Of a stretch of 64,000 nt of DNA, positions 46,092 to 57,652 are shown piece by piece. Under the pieces are notes generated by a model. It was not told the origin of the DNA. It did no database searches and saw only the letters and a list, made by a program, of their open reading frames with translations. A program made the position numbers and the translations under genes. Position 1 is the first letter of the stretch, and each line of letters begins with the position of its first letter. The stretch comes from an uncultured Ectothiorhodospiraceae bacterium (GTDB lineage: Bacteria > Pseudomonadota > Gammaproteobacteria > XJ16 > Halofilaceae): NCBI GenBank assembly GCA_913055615.1, contig CAJXKK010000002.1, forward strand, positions 100,935-164,934, written 5' to 3'.

Positions 46092-46132
46092 GAAACCTCC
46101 AGGGGATTGGAGCGGCGGGAAATCATTCTTCA

Positions 46133-46162
46133 ATTATAGCCATTGGAGCCCCCGGCTATCGA
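46133..46162 (-). promoter_or_regulatory. Sigma70-type promoter of acnA
   Basis: On the minus strand TCGATA (46157-46162), an 18-base spacer and a perfect TATAAT (46133-46138) precede the acnA start at 46091. The predicted 5' leader is about 35 bases and contains the GGAGG site. Confidence 0.55.
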
Positions 46163-46839
46163 TGCCTCCGAACAATGTTTCGTGCCTGTTCAGTCGGGAG
46201 GCCGTTTCGCCTGGTTCGATGATGGCGCAAAAAAATCCCATTAAATATCAATCAATCAACTAGATGAATCATATTTGTGACTAACGAGTCAAGAACGTAT
46301 CGTAACTTGAATATCACATCATTCAGGACGTTATGAGATTGCAAATCAGTGGTTTATGTAATATTCCGAGAACGTTTCTGGATCATTCGATTGACTGATT
46401 CTATGCCCCGAAGCGGCCCGTTAACCGCGCCCGGACTCACGTCAAACCCTTCGGCGGCCCCGGATTCCGCAGCAGGCGGACGGCGTCCGCGGGAGCCACC
46501 GGAGAGAGATACGGGTATGGCTTCATACGTATGCGGATTGATCATGGCTGTGGTCGAGGAGCCATAATCTTTCGGCTTACGGCGACCGGAATGCAGTTGC
46601 GCCCGGCGATCGCGCCGGACTGGAGACAGCACACGTCGATTATCGTGGTTGGGGACTGTCAGGAGGGGTCGTGCGGGGCTGCACGCTTTTATATTCAGAA
46701 CTAAAATTTAACATAATATACATTATACGCAGTATTGGATCGGAGCCGCTCTAGCCGGGAAACCAGGATGAGCGCCGCCGTCCGGCCGGGCACAGCATGT
46801 GGCCAGTTCCATAAAGCACTGAAGTTTTGCAGAAAGCAC
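46163..46839. other. Gene-free, AT-rich spacer
   Basis: About 680 bases with no credible gene. Two parts are strikingly AT-rich compared with the rest of the window: roughly 46210-46390 (with a short atcaatcaatcaa run) and 46685-46745 (ending ataatatacattatacg, which contains a small ATAAT/ATTAT inverted repeat). Small open frames at 46349-46567 (plus) and 46354-46632 (minus) overlap each other, lack ribosome binding sites and have no recognisable content. This spacer marks the edge of the accessory-looking region to the right. Confidence 0.5.
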
Positions 46840-49556
<2,717 letters not shown>

Positions 49557-49575
<19 letters not shown>

Positions 49576-49793
49576 CGCTGCCCGGTATCCTTGCCGGTGA
49601 GCGCCGCAAGCGCTGGCCAGGCACCCAGGTCGAGCGCCAGCTGGTGGTGATCGCCGTGGACACGGACGCCTTGGACACGGACCGTGTCGCGTGCCAGTTC
49701 GACCTCAAGGTCGATCCTGCTCCGATCGCAGCGGCCCACGACGTACTTGTTGAGTCGTGGTTCCCACATCGATGCGCGCGTCGGCCGTGTCAT
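49557..49793 (-). CDS. Small hypothetical protein upstream of the P-type ATPase
   Basis: A 78-residue frame ends 19 bases inside the ATPase gene on the same strand, an arrangement that would permit translational coupling. The part RIDLEVELARDTVRVQGVRV and then HQLALDLGAWPALAALTG reads like a compact folded domain, but I do not recognise it. Just upstream, in another frame, HKAIPEAVRAAAGALFDMDG also looks coding, so this may be the surviving half of a frameshifted gene. Confidence 0.35.
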
Positions 49794-50909
49794 TGGGCAC
49801 GCCGTCCATGTCGAACAACGCGCCCGCAGCGGCCCGGACGGCCTCCGGAATGGCCTTGTGCCCGCACGCTGGGCGAGCCTATCCCCTCATCAAGAGGATC
49901 GAGTGTTGTCATCGATAACGCCTGCGACCATATGTCTGATCACGCTGTCGTCGCTGCCGGGCATCCCCTTCCCGGCCCCGCTCACCCATCGAAGGCGCGG
50001 ACGCCCAGCCGCAAGGTTTGCGACCGCCGAGGCGACACGCGAGCGCGGCCAGCAGTTCGCGCCTTGTCCAGGATGCTCGTCGGCGGCTGTTGATTGGGAG
50101 GAATCCGAGCAACCATAGCGAAGATCCTGGCGGACACATTGATTACCGTCATGTTTGCGGCGCTCCGGCGCCTCCGTCTACGGGCTCGAACATGAGGGCC
50201 GGGCTCGCTGGTACCTCCGAGCGGGTTCAGGCGTGTGGGCGCCCTGGCATGGCGCCCGGACGCAGTGGCCGTCCGTTTCGCTCCGCAGGGTCCGCGCCGC
50301 GCGAGCGGGCCTGCTCGAGTGGATCTGAGCTGCGTACGAGATTCCCTCCTCTGGTCATATGGATGCCCAGCGTGCAGTACGCTGGAGGCGGATCCGGTCG
50401 CGCGCTCCGTCCAGGCCCGTATCGGAGCCGCTTCGGTGATTTTCTCGGAAACCGTCTTCCCCCGAGTCGGACTCGTCATGGCTGGCCGCGCCGTACCCCC
50501 TGTACGAGGTGCACCCGGGCTCCCGGCTCCGCCAAACGGACGCCCGCTTTTCCACTACCATGAACGCGGCGAGCGCTTGACCGCCCACGTGATCGAACCC
50601 GGCTTCACTGGAGTCGCCCCACTATCCGGTGTCGGACGCCTCAAGGTTCAGGACCGGATCACGACCTGGAGGACTATTCGGATCCGGCCAGACCGTGATT
50701 GTGTCTGGACGTTGACGAAAGTCATAGAACAATTGAGCCACTGATTACAGGCTTGTGTATACAGGCGTATTCCGGCCAGCCCAGGGGCGCTCTGGCAAAT
50801 GCTGGCTCGAGACAAACGGTGGCTCGAGACTCGCAATGCCACGGAACGGATCCCCCCTTGGCTACGCAGGCCGAAACACGCGCGGATACACAGTTGCCTG
50901 GAGATTTCG
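49794..50909. other. Gene-poor stretch of about 1.1 kb
   Basis: No convincing gene was found. Frames at 50235-50744 (plus), 50355-50588 (minus) and 49982-50479 (minus) overlap each other, are rich in Arg/Ser/Pro typical of non-coding frames in high-GC DNA, and lack start signals. A short piece near 49795-49910 on the minus strand may be the remains of a coding region (see the small gene upstream of the ATPase). Confidence 0.45.
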
Positions 50910-51239
50910 ATGGCCGAGACCAATTCCCAGATCCGCGAGGAACTCGACAGCCTCAAGGAGGATATCGCCAATCTGCGCAGTGACGTGGGCGAGCTCGCGA
51001 GCGCTGTGCGAGCGGCCGGTACCGAGCAGACACGCCAAGCCCGATCGTCCATGGAGGAGGAGGTCCGGCGCGCCCGCGAACACTTGCAACAGACGGTCGA
51101 CCAGGCGCGTGAGTACGGGCACGAGAGCGTCGAGCGAGCCGAGCAGCGTGTCGGCGAGTACCCGTTCACGACGCTTGCCACCGCCTTCGGGGTGGGTTTC
51201 GCGATCGGCAAGCTTCTGGACGTGGGGCGTCGGTGCTGA
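50910..51239 (+). CDS. DUF883/YqjD-ElaB-like membrane protein
   Basis: This 109-residue protein has a long amphipathic coiled coil (SLKEDIANLRSDVGELASAVRA through EEVRRAREHLQQTVDQAREY) and a C-terminal membrane anchor (FTTLATAFGVGFAIGKLLDVG). This is the layout of E. coli YqjD/ElaB, tail-anchored proteins that tether ribosomes to the membrane in stationary phase. The ATG at 50910 follows a TGGAG site. It is the first of three overlapping small genes that parallel yqjD-yqjE-yqjK of E. coli. Confidence 0.85.
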   Translation: MAETNSQIREELDSLKEDIANLRSDVGELASAVRAAGTEQTRQARSSMEEEVRRAREHLQQTVDQAREYGHESVERAEQRVGEYPFTTLATAFGVGFAIGKLLDVGRRC

Positions 51240-51511
51240 ACTCGCTCGCCGAAGTGCTGATCGCCGCGACGGACCTGCTCGAGGCGGAGGGACGGGCGCT
51301 CCAGCACGCCGTCCTGCGAACCGTTTGGGGGGTGGCGCTGATCGGATTTGTCGGCCTCCTTGCAGTGGCCGGTGCCGGGTTATGCACCTGGGCGCTCTAT
51401 CAGTACCTGGCCCTGCCGCTCGCGCAGCCGACCGCTGCGCTGCTGACCGGTCTGATCACGCTCGCCGTTGCTGGAGTGCTCGCATGGATCGTGCGCAACG
51501 TGAACGGATGA
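51233..51511 (+). CDS. YqjE-like (DUF1469) membrane protein
   Basis: This 92-residue protein has an N-terminal helix (MLNSLAEVLIAATDLLEAEG) and two membrane segments (WGVALIGFVGLLAVAGAGL and TAALLTGLITLAVAGVLAWI), matching the holin-superfamily-III/DUF1469 proteins found next to YqjD-like genes. Its GTG start overlaps the previous stop (gtgctga), and its stop overlaps the next start (ATGA), so the three genes are tightly coupled. Confidence 0.75.
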   Translation: MLNSLAEVLIAATDLLEAEGRALQHAVLRTVWGVALIGFVGLLAVAGAGLCTWALYQYLALPLAQPTAALLTGLITLAVAGVLAWIVRNVNG

Positions 51512-51768
51512 GCCCCGCGGACGCCAAGGCCCGACTGCGCACTGCTGCGGCAAGCGCCGAGGTCGGCCCGTGGCTGACGCGGCACCTCTTCGCCGCCGGT
51601 GCCACAAGCCTGTGCGCCGGGTTCATTTCCGCGCTGCCCCCGCATGTGCGCGATCCGTTGGTCAGGCGGCTGTGGGTGCTCACCGGGCATGCGCTCGGAT
51701 GGATACTCGACGGCCGACGAATGGCGGACACGCTGGCCCGAGGGAAGCGGCCTCCCGGGTATCCGTAG
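51508..51768 (+). CDS. Small protein in the position of YqjK
   Basis: This 86-residue protein starts at an ATG overlapping the stop of the YqjE-like gene. It begins MSPADAKARLRTAAASAEVG and has one hydrophobic stretch (FAAGATSLCAGFISALPPHV) and a second weaker one (LWVLTGHALGWILDG). It is not clearly homologous to YqjK but occupies the same place. The function is unknown. Confidence 0.6.
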   Translation: MSPADAKARLRTAAASAEVGPWLTRHLFAAGATSLCAGFISALPPHVRDPLVRRLWVLTGHALGWILDGRRMADTLARGKRPPGYP

Positions 51769-51827
51769 CCCACGGCTATCGGGCACCTCGACGATCACCA
51801 GTCTCAAGCGGACTCAATGGGTTGATC

Positions 51828-52886
51828 ATGACCGAGCCATCCGCTCCCCCTCCGGGTTTCACGCGCAGCGTGCTGCTGGCGGTGGGGATCGGGGCGGCGG
51901 TCCTGATCGCTATCCTGCTTGTCCAGCAGATCGCGGACGTCCTGTTGATGTTCTTTGGTGCGATTCTGGTGGCCGTGCTGCTTGACGCCCCGGCGCGAAT
52001 GCTGGAGTCACGAGTGCGAGTGCCCCACCCGCTTGGCGTCTGCCTCGTGACTGCGGCCAGCGCAGGCGTAGTGTTGCTCCTCGGCTGGCTGGGTGAACCC
52101 CAGGTGGCAGCACAGCTGGACTCGCTCGTTGACCGCCTCCCCGGTGCCTGGCGCTCCTTGAAGGACGCGGTCGAGGAAACCCCCTGGGGGCGTACGCTGC
52201 TGCGCGAAGCCGACCAGGTCCAGCAGCCGTTCGTCTCGCCGTCGGCATGGATCCAGCGCATCGGGGGTGTCTTTTCGGGTACGCTCGGCGCTATTACGAA
52301 TACAGCGGTCATGCTGGTCGTCGGGTTCTACCTCGCCTTTCAGCCCGGTCTGTACACGTCCGGCATCGTGCGACTCGTCCCCCCCAGCCGCCGGAACCGC
52401 GCCCGCGAGGTACTTGGGGCTGTGGGGCGCGCCCTGCGCTGGTGGCTGGTCGGCCGCCTCATCTCCATGGCGTCGATCGGCGTGCTCACCACCCTGGCTC
52501 TCTGGATGATCGACATGCCGCTTGCGCTGGGCCTCGGATTCGTAGCCGGGCTGTTTTCCTTCGTGCCTTTCATCGGGCCCATCGTGTCGGCGATACCGGC
52601 GGTGCTACTGGCCCTGCCGCAAGGACCGTTGCAGGTTGTGTCCGTAATCGTGATCTACGCGGCAGCCCAGTTCATCGAGGGCAATATCGTCACACCGATC
52701 ACGCAGGAGCGGGTGGTCGCTCTGGCACCTGCCGTGCTGCTGCTGTCGCAGGTGCTGATCGGGTCGATGTTCGGAATCATGGGCCTGCTCCTGGCCACCC
52801 CGTTGGCCGTCGTGCTGATCGTTCTCGTTCAGATGTTGTACATCGAGGACACGCTGCGGGACCGCATCCACGTGCTCGGCGAATAG
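51828..52886 (+). CDS. AI-2E family permease (YdiK/TqsA-like)
   Basis: This 352-residue membrane protein of the AI-2 exporter family has seven to eight predicted helices, including SVLLAVGIGAAVLIAILLV, LMFFGAILVAVLLDAPARML and the conserved core LFSFVPFIGPIVSAIPAVLLAL followed by QFIEGNIVTPITQERVVALAP. Family members export autoinducer-2 or act as Na+/H+ antiporters. The preceding gene ends 59 bases upstream. Nothing here shows which substrate is used, and it may only be a passenger of the yqj-like cluster. Confidence 0.85.
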   Translation: MTEPSAPPPGFTRSVLLAVGIGAAVLIAILLVQQIADVLLMFFGAILVAVLLDAPARMLESRVRVPHPLGVCLVTAASAGVVLLLGWLGEPQVAAQLDSLVDRLPGAWRSLKDAVEETPWGRTLLREADQVQQPFVSPSAWIQRIGGVFSGTLGAITNTAVMLVVGFYLAFQPGLYTSGIVRLVPPSRRNRAREVLGAVGRALRWWLVGRLISMASIGVLTTLALWMIDMPLALGLGFVAGLFSFVPFIGPIVSAIPAVLLALPQGPLQVVSVIVIYAAAQFIEGNIVTPITQERVVALAPAVLLLSQVLIGSMFGIMGLLLATPLAVVLIVLVQMLYIEDTLRDRIHVLGE

Positions 52887-52901
52887 GTCGGATGTAGCTG
52901 A

Positions 52902-53018
52902 ATGGAACTGCCATCGCCCACAGTGAATGCAGCCGGACGCGCCATCGACATCGCCGTGCCGGGGGTGCGCAAGCGGGTGCGCGCGCTCGAAAAGCTGCGC
53001 AGGGCGCTGACCCGATGA
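52902..53018 (+). CDS. Possible 38-residue leader peptide of ligA
   Basis: The frame from the ATG at 52902 gives MELPSPTVNAAGRAIDIAVP and then a basic helical end (RKRVRALEKLRRALTR). Its stop overlaps the ligase start (ATGA), which is a typical coupling signal. Its coding status is uncertain, and it could be the relic of a longer gene. Confidence 0.3.
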   Translation: MELPSPTVNAAGRAIDIAVPGVRKRVRALEKLRRALTR

Positions 53019-55102
53019 CCGCGGCGAAGCAGGACGACGAACTCGATTTTCGGCGGCATCCGCGTACCGACTTCACGCCCGTCGGCAAGGTCTCGAAGCG
53101 CCAGGCCCAGCGCGAGATCGAGGCGCTGCGCGACGGTATCGCCTTCCATGATCACAAGTACTACGTTGACAACGCGCCGGTGATCTCGGACCGCCTTTAC
53201 GATGAGCTGTTCCATCGGCTGCAGGAGTTCGAAGCGGCATTCCCGAAGCTGCACGACCCCAATTCACCGACCATGCGCGTCGGTGGCGAGCCCGTGGAGG
53301 GGCTGGCCAAGATCCGGCACACGGCGCCGATGCTCTCGCTCCACGCCGCGCTCGAGCGCGCCGAGGTTGAAGATTTCCTCGACTTCGTTCGCCGCGAAAC
53401 CGGTGAGAGGAAGCCAGAGTTGGTCGCCGAACCCAAGTTCGACGGACTGTCGCTGGAGGTCGTCTACGAGCATGGGTCGCTCGTGCGTGCAGCCACCCGC
53501 GGTGATGGCCACACTGGCGAGGACGTCACGCGCAACGCGCGGACCATCCGCTCGCTGCCCCTGCGCCTGGCCGCTTCGGACCACGCCCCGGACTTTCTTG
53601 CCGTGCGCGGCGAAGTAATCCTTCACAGTCGCGCTTTTCAGGCGATCAACCGCCGCCGCATCGAGCGCGGCGAGGAGCCCTTCGCCAACCCGCGCAACGC
53701 GACCGCCGGGATGATGCGGCGGCTCGACCCGAAAGCGGTCGCCGAAGCGCGGCTCGACATCACGTTCTACGACGTGCTCGACATCGGCGACACCGCGATC
53801 GTCACCCAGTGGAACGCACTCGAGATGATGCACGACTGGGGGCTCAAGACCGATCCCCACGCGGACCTCGTCTCGGACCGGCGCGAGGTGCGGGAGTATC
53901 ACCAGGCCCTCGAGCGGGAGCGCGAGAATCTCGATTACGAGATCGACGGCATTGTCCTCAAGCTCAACGACTGCGCCGCCCGCGAGCGGCTGGGCACGCG
54001 CCATCGGAGTCCACGGTGGGCACTGGCGTGGAAATTCCCGCCGCGCCAGCAGGTGACGACGCTGCAGGACATCGTCGTGCAGGTTGGCATGACCGGCATG
54101 CTCACGCCGGTGGCGCTGCTCAAACCCGTCGATGTCGGGGGGGTCACGGTGAGCCGGGCCACGCTGCACAACGAGGACGAGGTGCGGCGCAAGGACGTCT
54201 GGCCCGGATGCCGGGTGCGGGTGCAGCGGGCCGGCGACGTGATCCCCGAGATCGTCGGACGGGTCGACGGTTCCCGCAGCCCCCCGGACAAGCCATTCGA
54301 ATTACCGCGGTACTGCCCGGCCTGCGGCACGAAAACCGTGCACGAGGGCGCCTATGTCCTGTGCCCGGCCGGTCTCGCCTGTGCCCCGCAGCTGGTGGGA
54401 CACTTGCAGCATTATGCGTCGCGCGAGGCCATGAACATCGATGGCGTGGGGGAGAAGACGGCACGCAAGCTGGTCGGTGCCGGCCTGGTGGAGGATGTGG
54501 CCGACCTTTACGCCCTCGACCGCGACACGGTCAAGCAACTCGAGGGTTTCGGTGCGACCTCGGCGACCAACCTGGTCAAGCAGATCCGGGCGAGCCTCGA
54601 ACCGGAGCTCGATCGCTTCCTCTTCGCCCTCGGCATCCGCCACGTGGGGCAACGCGTGGCGCAGCAGCTGGCACAGCACTTCGAATGCCTGGAGGCAGTC
54701 GAGCAGGCGAGCCTGGACGGGATCGAGGCCGTGCCCGACATTGGTCCGGAGATCGCGCGTTCGGTGCACGCGTTCTTCCACGCGAAGGAGAATCGCCGGA
54801 CCCTGGATAAGCTGCACGATCACGGCGTGGCACCGCGCCGGGTGAGGCGCCGACGGGGCCGGCAGCCGCTCGCGGGGCAGACATTCGTGTTCACCGGCAC
54901 ACTCGGGAACTGGACCCGCGACGAAGCCGAGGCCCGGGCCGAGGCACTGGGTGCCCGGACCACGTCGTCGGTGAGCGCGAAGACAGGGTACGTCGTCGCC
55001 GGTACGGACCCCGGCAGCAAGCTCGACGAGGCGCGCTCCCGGGGCGTCACGATCCTCGATGAGCACGATTTCGCGAAGCTGTTGAAGCGGGAGGAAACCT
55101 GA
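53015..55102 (+). CDS. ligA: NAD-dependent DNA ligase (LigA type)
   Basis: This 695-residue ligase seals DNA nicks using NAD+. An N-terminal extension of about 27 residues precedes domain Ia (FHDHKYYVDNAPVISDRLYDEL). The adenylated Lys lies in EPKFDGLSLEV near residue 147, then NPRNATAGMMRRLD near 228, the OB-fold, the zinc finger CPACGTKTVHEGAYVLCPAG with its fourth Cys (CX5C), helix-hairpin-helix repeats and a C-terminal BRCT domain (GQTFVFTGTLGNWTRDEAEA near 627). The extension and departures such as KFDG and the HFECLEAV HhH region suggest a second, accessory LigA rather than the housekeeping one. Its stop overlaps the start of the Fpg/Nei-like glycosylase by one base, forming a repair pair. 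Confidence 0.93.
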   Translation: MTAAKQDDELDFRRHPRTDFTPVGKVSKRQAQREIEALRDGIAFHDHKYYVDNAPVISDRLYDELFHRLQEFEAAFPKLHDPNSPTMRVGGEPVEGLAKIRHTAPMLSLHAALERAEVEDFLDFVRRETGERKPELVAEPKFDGLSLEVVYEHGSLVRAATRGDGHTGEDVTRNARTIRSLPLRLAASDHAPDFLAVRGEVILHSRAFQAINRRRIERGEEPFANPRNATAGMMRRLDPKAVAEARLDITFYDVLDIGDTAIVTQWNALEMMHDWGLKTDPHADLVSDRREVREYHQALERERENLDYEIDGIVLKLNDCAARERLGTRHRSPRWALAWKFPPRQQVTTLQDIVVQVGMTGMLTPVALLKPVDVGGVTVSRATLHNEDEVRRKDVWPGCRVRVQRAGDVIPEIVGRVDGSRSPPDKPFELPRYCPACGTKTVHEGAYVLCPAGLACAPQLVGHLQHYASREAMNIDGVGEKTARKLVGAGLVEDVADLYALDRDTVKQLEGFGATSATNLVKQIRASLEPELDRFLFALGIRHVGQRVAQQLAQHFECLEAVEQASLDGIEAVPDIGPEIARSVHAFFHAKENRRTLDKLHDHGVAPRRVRRRRGRQPLAGQTFVFTGTLGNWTRDEAEARAEALGARTTSSVSAKTGYVVAGTDPGSKLDEARSRGVTILDEHDFAKLLKREET

Positions 55103-55887
55103 TGCCCGAGCTGCCGGACGTCGAGGTCTTCCGGCGTCGGGTGGGCGCTCAGGGGCTGGGCCGGCGTATCGAGGCGGTCGACGTACGCGATCACAAGCGG
55201 TTGCACCATGTCTCGGCAGCCCGGCTCGAACGCGAACTGCGGGGCCACGCCTTCGACGCCGTGCGGCGCCACGGCAAGGTCCTGTTCCTGCGCATCGGCG
55301 GCAATAGCCACCAGCTGGTGCTGCACTTCGGCATGACCGGCGCCGTCGCCTTCTATGACGACCCGGACAACGAGCCGGCACACGCACGTTTCGTGCTCGG
55401 CTTCGACGACGGCGGCCGATTCGCCTTTGACAACCAGCGCCGCTTCGGCTGGATCGAGCTGGCCGACGACATCGAGGGCTATCTCGCCGCAAAGGGCATC
55501 GGGCCGGACGCGCTGGCGTTCGATGCCGACGATCTGCAGGCGCTGCTGGCCGGCCGGCGCGGCATGATCAAGCCCGCGCTGATGGACCAGGAAACGATCG
55601 CCGGCATCGGCAACGTCTATTCCGACGAGATCCTGTTCCAGGCCGGAGTGCGTCCTGACCGCAGGGTCGCGGATCTCACCACGCAGGAGATCGGTACGAT
55701 CCACTGTCAGCTCCAGCGGGTGCTCGAGACGGCGATCGAGCACGACGCCGCGCCGGCGCACATGCCGCGCACCTGGATCACGCCACATCGCGGTGGCGAT
55801 GACCCCTGCCCGCGCTGTGGCGGCAAGCTGAAGACCCGCAGGGTGAGCGGGAGAAGCGCCTGGTTCTGCCCGCAATGCCAGCAATGA
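55102..55887 (+). CDS. Fpg/Nei-family DNA glycosylase/AP lyase
   Basis: This 261-residue enzyme starts MPELPDVEVFRRRV, so after Met removal Pro2 is the Schiff-base nucleophile and Glu3 the acid. The catalytic Lys is in RRHGKVLFLRIG near residue 58. The helix-two-turns-helix segment is NVYSDEILFQAGVRP, and the C-terminal zinc finger is CPRCGGKLKTRR...CPQC. PELPDVE rather than PELPEVE and other differences from MutM point to the Nei/Nei2-like or a separate branch of the family. It is translationally coupled to ligA by a TGATG overlap, so base excision and nick sealing are expressed together. Confidence 0.92.
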   Translation: MPELPDVEVFRRRVGAQGLGRRIEAVDVRDHKRLHHVSAARLERELRGHAFDAVRRHGKVLFLRIGGNSHQLVLHFGMTGAVAFYDDPDNEPAHARFVLGFDDGGRFAFDNQRRFGWIELADDIEGYLAAKGIGPDALAFDADDLQALLAGRRGMIKPALMDQETIAGIGNVYSDEILFQAGVRPDRRVADLTTQEIGTIHCQLQRVLETAIEHDAAPAHMPRTWITPHRGGDDPCPRCGGKLKTRRVSGRSAWFCPQCQQ

Positions 55888-56244
55888 CGCGTGCCAGGCG
55901 CGGCCGGGTGCGACGCACGAGACATCGATGGATGCCGCGCCTTCGACGCGCTCCATCTCCATATGCTTCGGCCACGACGCCCTGAGATCCATGTGGGAAG
56001 GCGTCACACCGCGAACAGCGTTCCGACAGAGTGACCGTGCGCTTCAAGAATACGCCGCAGGCGTTATCTGTCGCAGGCGTTCCCGCGCGACCCCGGGTTC
56101 CGCACCCACCTGCTCCAGGGTTGAGTCCGATCCCGATACTCGCCGAAAGCGAGGGGACGGCGAATCGGGCCCATGGACTTTTGCATCGGATGTGCGGGAT
56201 GGCGGTCGTGGGATCGGGCCGCGGCAGGATGCCGGCGCGTGTGC
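55888..56244. other. Spacer with no gene seen
   Basis: About 360 bases between the glycosylase and the Crp/Fnr-like gene. No coding pattern, long repeat or terminator was recognised. Confidence 0.4.
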
Positions 56245-56955
56245 TCAGGTCAGTGACATGCCGTTGCGGTGGGAAGGCGAGTCCGCGTAACAGGTGCAGG
56301 CGGTCGCCTTCAGCCCATCCCGATCAAGGATGACGATCTCGCCTCGGGTGTAGCGGATCAAGCCCCGGTCGCCCAGGGCGCGGGCGGCCACCGTGACCCC
56401 GCTGCGGCGTACGCCGAGCATCGCAGCGAGCGATTCATGAGTCAGGTGAAGACGGTTTGCCGAGGTCCGGTCCGTCGCGAGCGGCAGACACCGCGCGAGG
56501 CGGGGTCCGATCGCGTGAAAGCGGTTGCAGGAGGCGGTCCGTGCGAGCTCGACGAGCAGGATATAGAGGTAATGATCGCCCCGAAGCCGCAGTGCTTCGT
56601 CTTCGCGCAATGACAGGCGCAGGTCGGTCGCGTGCATGCGCAACGCAGTGCCGGCTTCGGTAACCACCGCCTGCAAGGGGGCCGTGTCGACGCCCAGCGC
56701 GAGCGTCGCTCCGAGCATGCCCTCACTGCCGATCAACCCCATATCAAGCGGCCCGTGATGGCGCAGTTGCGAGCCCTGGGAAATCAGGCCGGTCAGTGGA
56801 AACCAGACATACCCGTAGTCGTCCCCCGGTTCACAGAGATTCTCGCCCGCGGCGAGATCCACCGTCTCGCAGCGCGCGAGGACATGATTTTTTCGGCGAT
56901 GGGGAGGGACTCGACAAGGTCGTTGCCGCGCGATACGTGCATATAGGTTTGCATG
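56245..56955 (-). CDS. Crp/Fnr-family regulator with a one-base frameshift
   Basis: The main frame gives RCETVDLAAGENLCEPGDDY, then GYVWFPLTGLISQGS, the cyclic-nucleotide-binding-like fold without the Arg needed for cAMP, and a C-terminal helix-turn-helix (LTHESLAAMLGVRRSGVTVA) near the end. The N terminus in this frame is nonsense. In the next frame a normal start is seen, an ATG at 56955 giving MQTYMHVSRGNDLVESLPIA, and the two join if one base is added to the run of six T at 56888-56893 (plus strand). The gene is thus either damaged, miscalled by one base, or slippage-controlled. It resembles the group with a VYFPxxGxIS strand found in many soil and marine bacteria. Confidence 0.7.
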   Translation of the reverse strand, partial: HANLYARIARQRPCRVPPHRRKNHVLARCETVDLAAGENLCEPGDDYGYVWFPLTGLISQGSQLRHHGPLDMGLIGSEGMLGATLALGVDTAPLQAVVTEAGTALRMHATDLRLSLREDEALRLRGDHYLYILLVELARTASCNRFHAIGPRLARCLPLATDRTSANRLHLTHESLAAMLGVRRSGVTVAARALGDRGLIRYTRGEIVILDRDGLKATACTCYADSPSHRNGMSLT

Positions 56956-57028
56956 CGGGCTCCCGGATCCACTGGCGGTTACGGGTGCCACTACCCCGTC
57001 GGCGCGAGGAACCCATTCCGTGACCAGT

Positions 57029-57583
57029 CTACTCCCTTATGGAGGCGTTACGCCGAACCGGCATGGGCAGGAGTCGGTCCGTTTCCCGTTTGACGACCGC
57101 GAAGCACTCGCAGGTAAGTTCCTCAAGCCGCGGGCGGTCCACCACCCGGTTGTGCCCCCGGTTGTACTGGATCACTCCCATACGCTGCAGCTTCATGGCG
57201 GCGTTGGTGACGCCCTCCCGGCGCAAGCCAAGCATATTGGCGATCAACTCCAGGGTCATCGCCACCTCGTGATTGCGCAGCCGGTCCGCCGACAGCAGCA
57301 GCCACCGCGCGAGTTGCTGATCGATCGTGTGATGCCGGTTGCAGACCGCCATCTGGGCCATCTGGGTCAGCAGCGCCTGCGTATACAGGAACAGCAGATG
57401 CTGCACTTCGACCCGGGCGAGATGCGCCTCGACCGGATGCTGTGGCAGCCGTTCCACGGGCCGACGCACAGCTATCCGATCAACGCCCGCAGTCGGGATG
57501 GCGCCGACGCTGAAGACACGAAAAAAGTCAGCCCCTTTCGACGACGGGGGCGCGCCCCGCCGCCTGCTTGAACCTGTTCGCAC
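57029..57583 (-). pseudogene. N-terminally truncated Crp/Fnr regulator
   Basis: A 184-residue frame has Crp/Fnr similarity only from about residue 46 on: HLLFLYTQALLTQMAQMAV, CNRHHTIDQQLARWLLLSAD, then the helix-turn-helix LELIANMLGLRREGVTNAAM and [15 protein letters not shown]. The first 45 residues are low-complexity and do not continue the fold, so most of the sensor domain has been lost. It lies in tandem with the frameshifted Crp/Fnr gene on the same strand and is related to it. It may be a truncated gene that still encodes a DNA-binding domain. Confidence 0.7.
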
Positions 57584-57652
57584 CGCGCGCAGCGGGCTGA
57601 GCCCGGGGCAGACAGGCCACGCGGTGCGCTGACCCGTCTTGCCCTGCCCCGA

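Noticed and set aside
46349..46632. Two overlapping short frames in the AT-rich spacer
   Set aside because: They oppose each other, lack ribosome binding sites and have no recognisable content.
50235..50744. Open frame of 169 codons in the gene-poor stretch
   Set aside because: No start signal or motif; amino acid use is that of a random frame in GC-rich DNA, and competing frames overlap on both strands.
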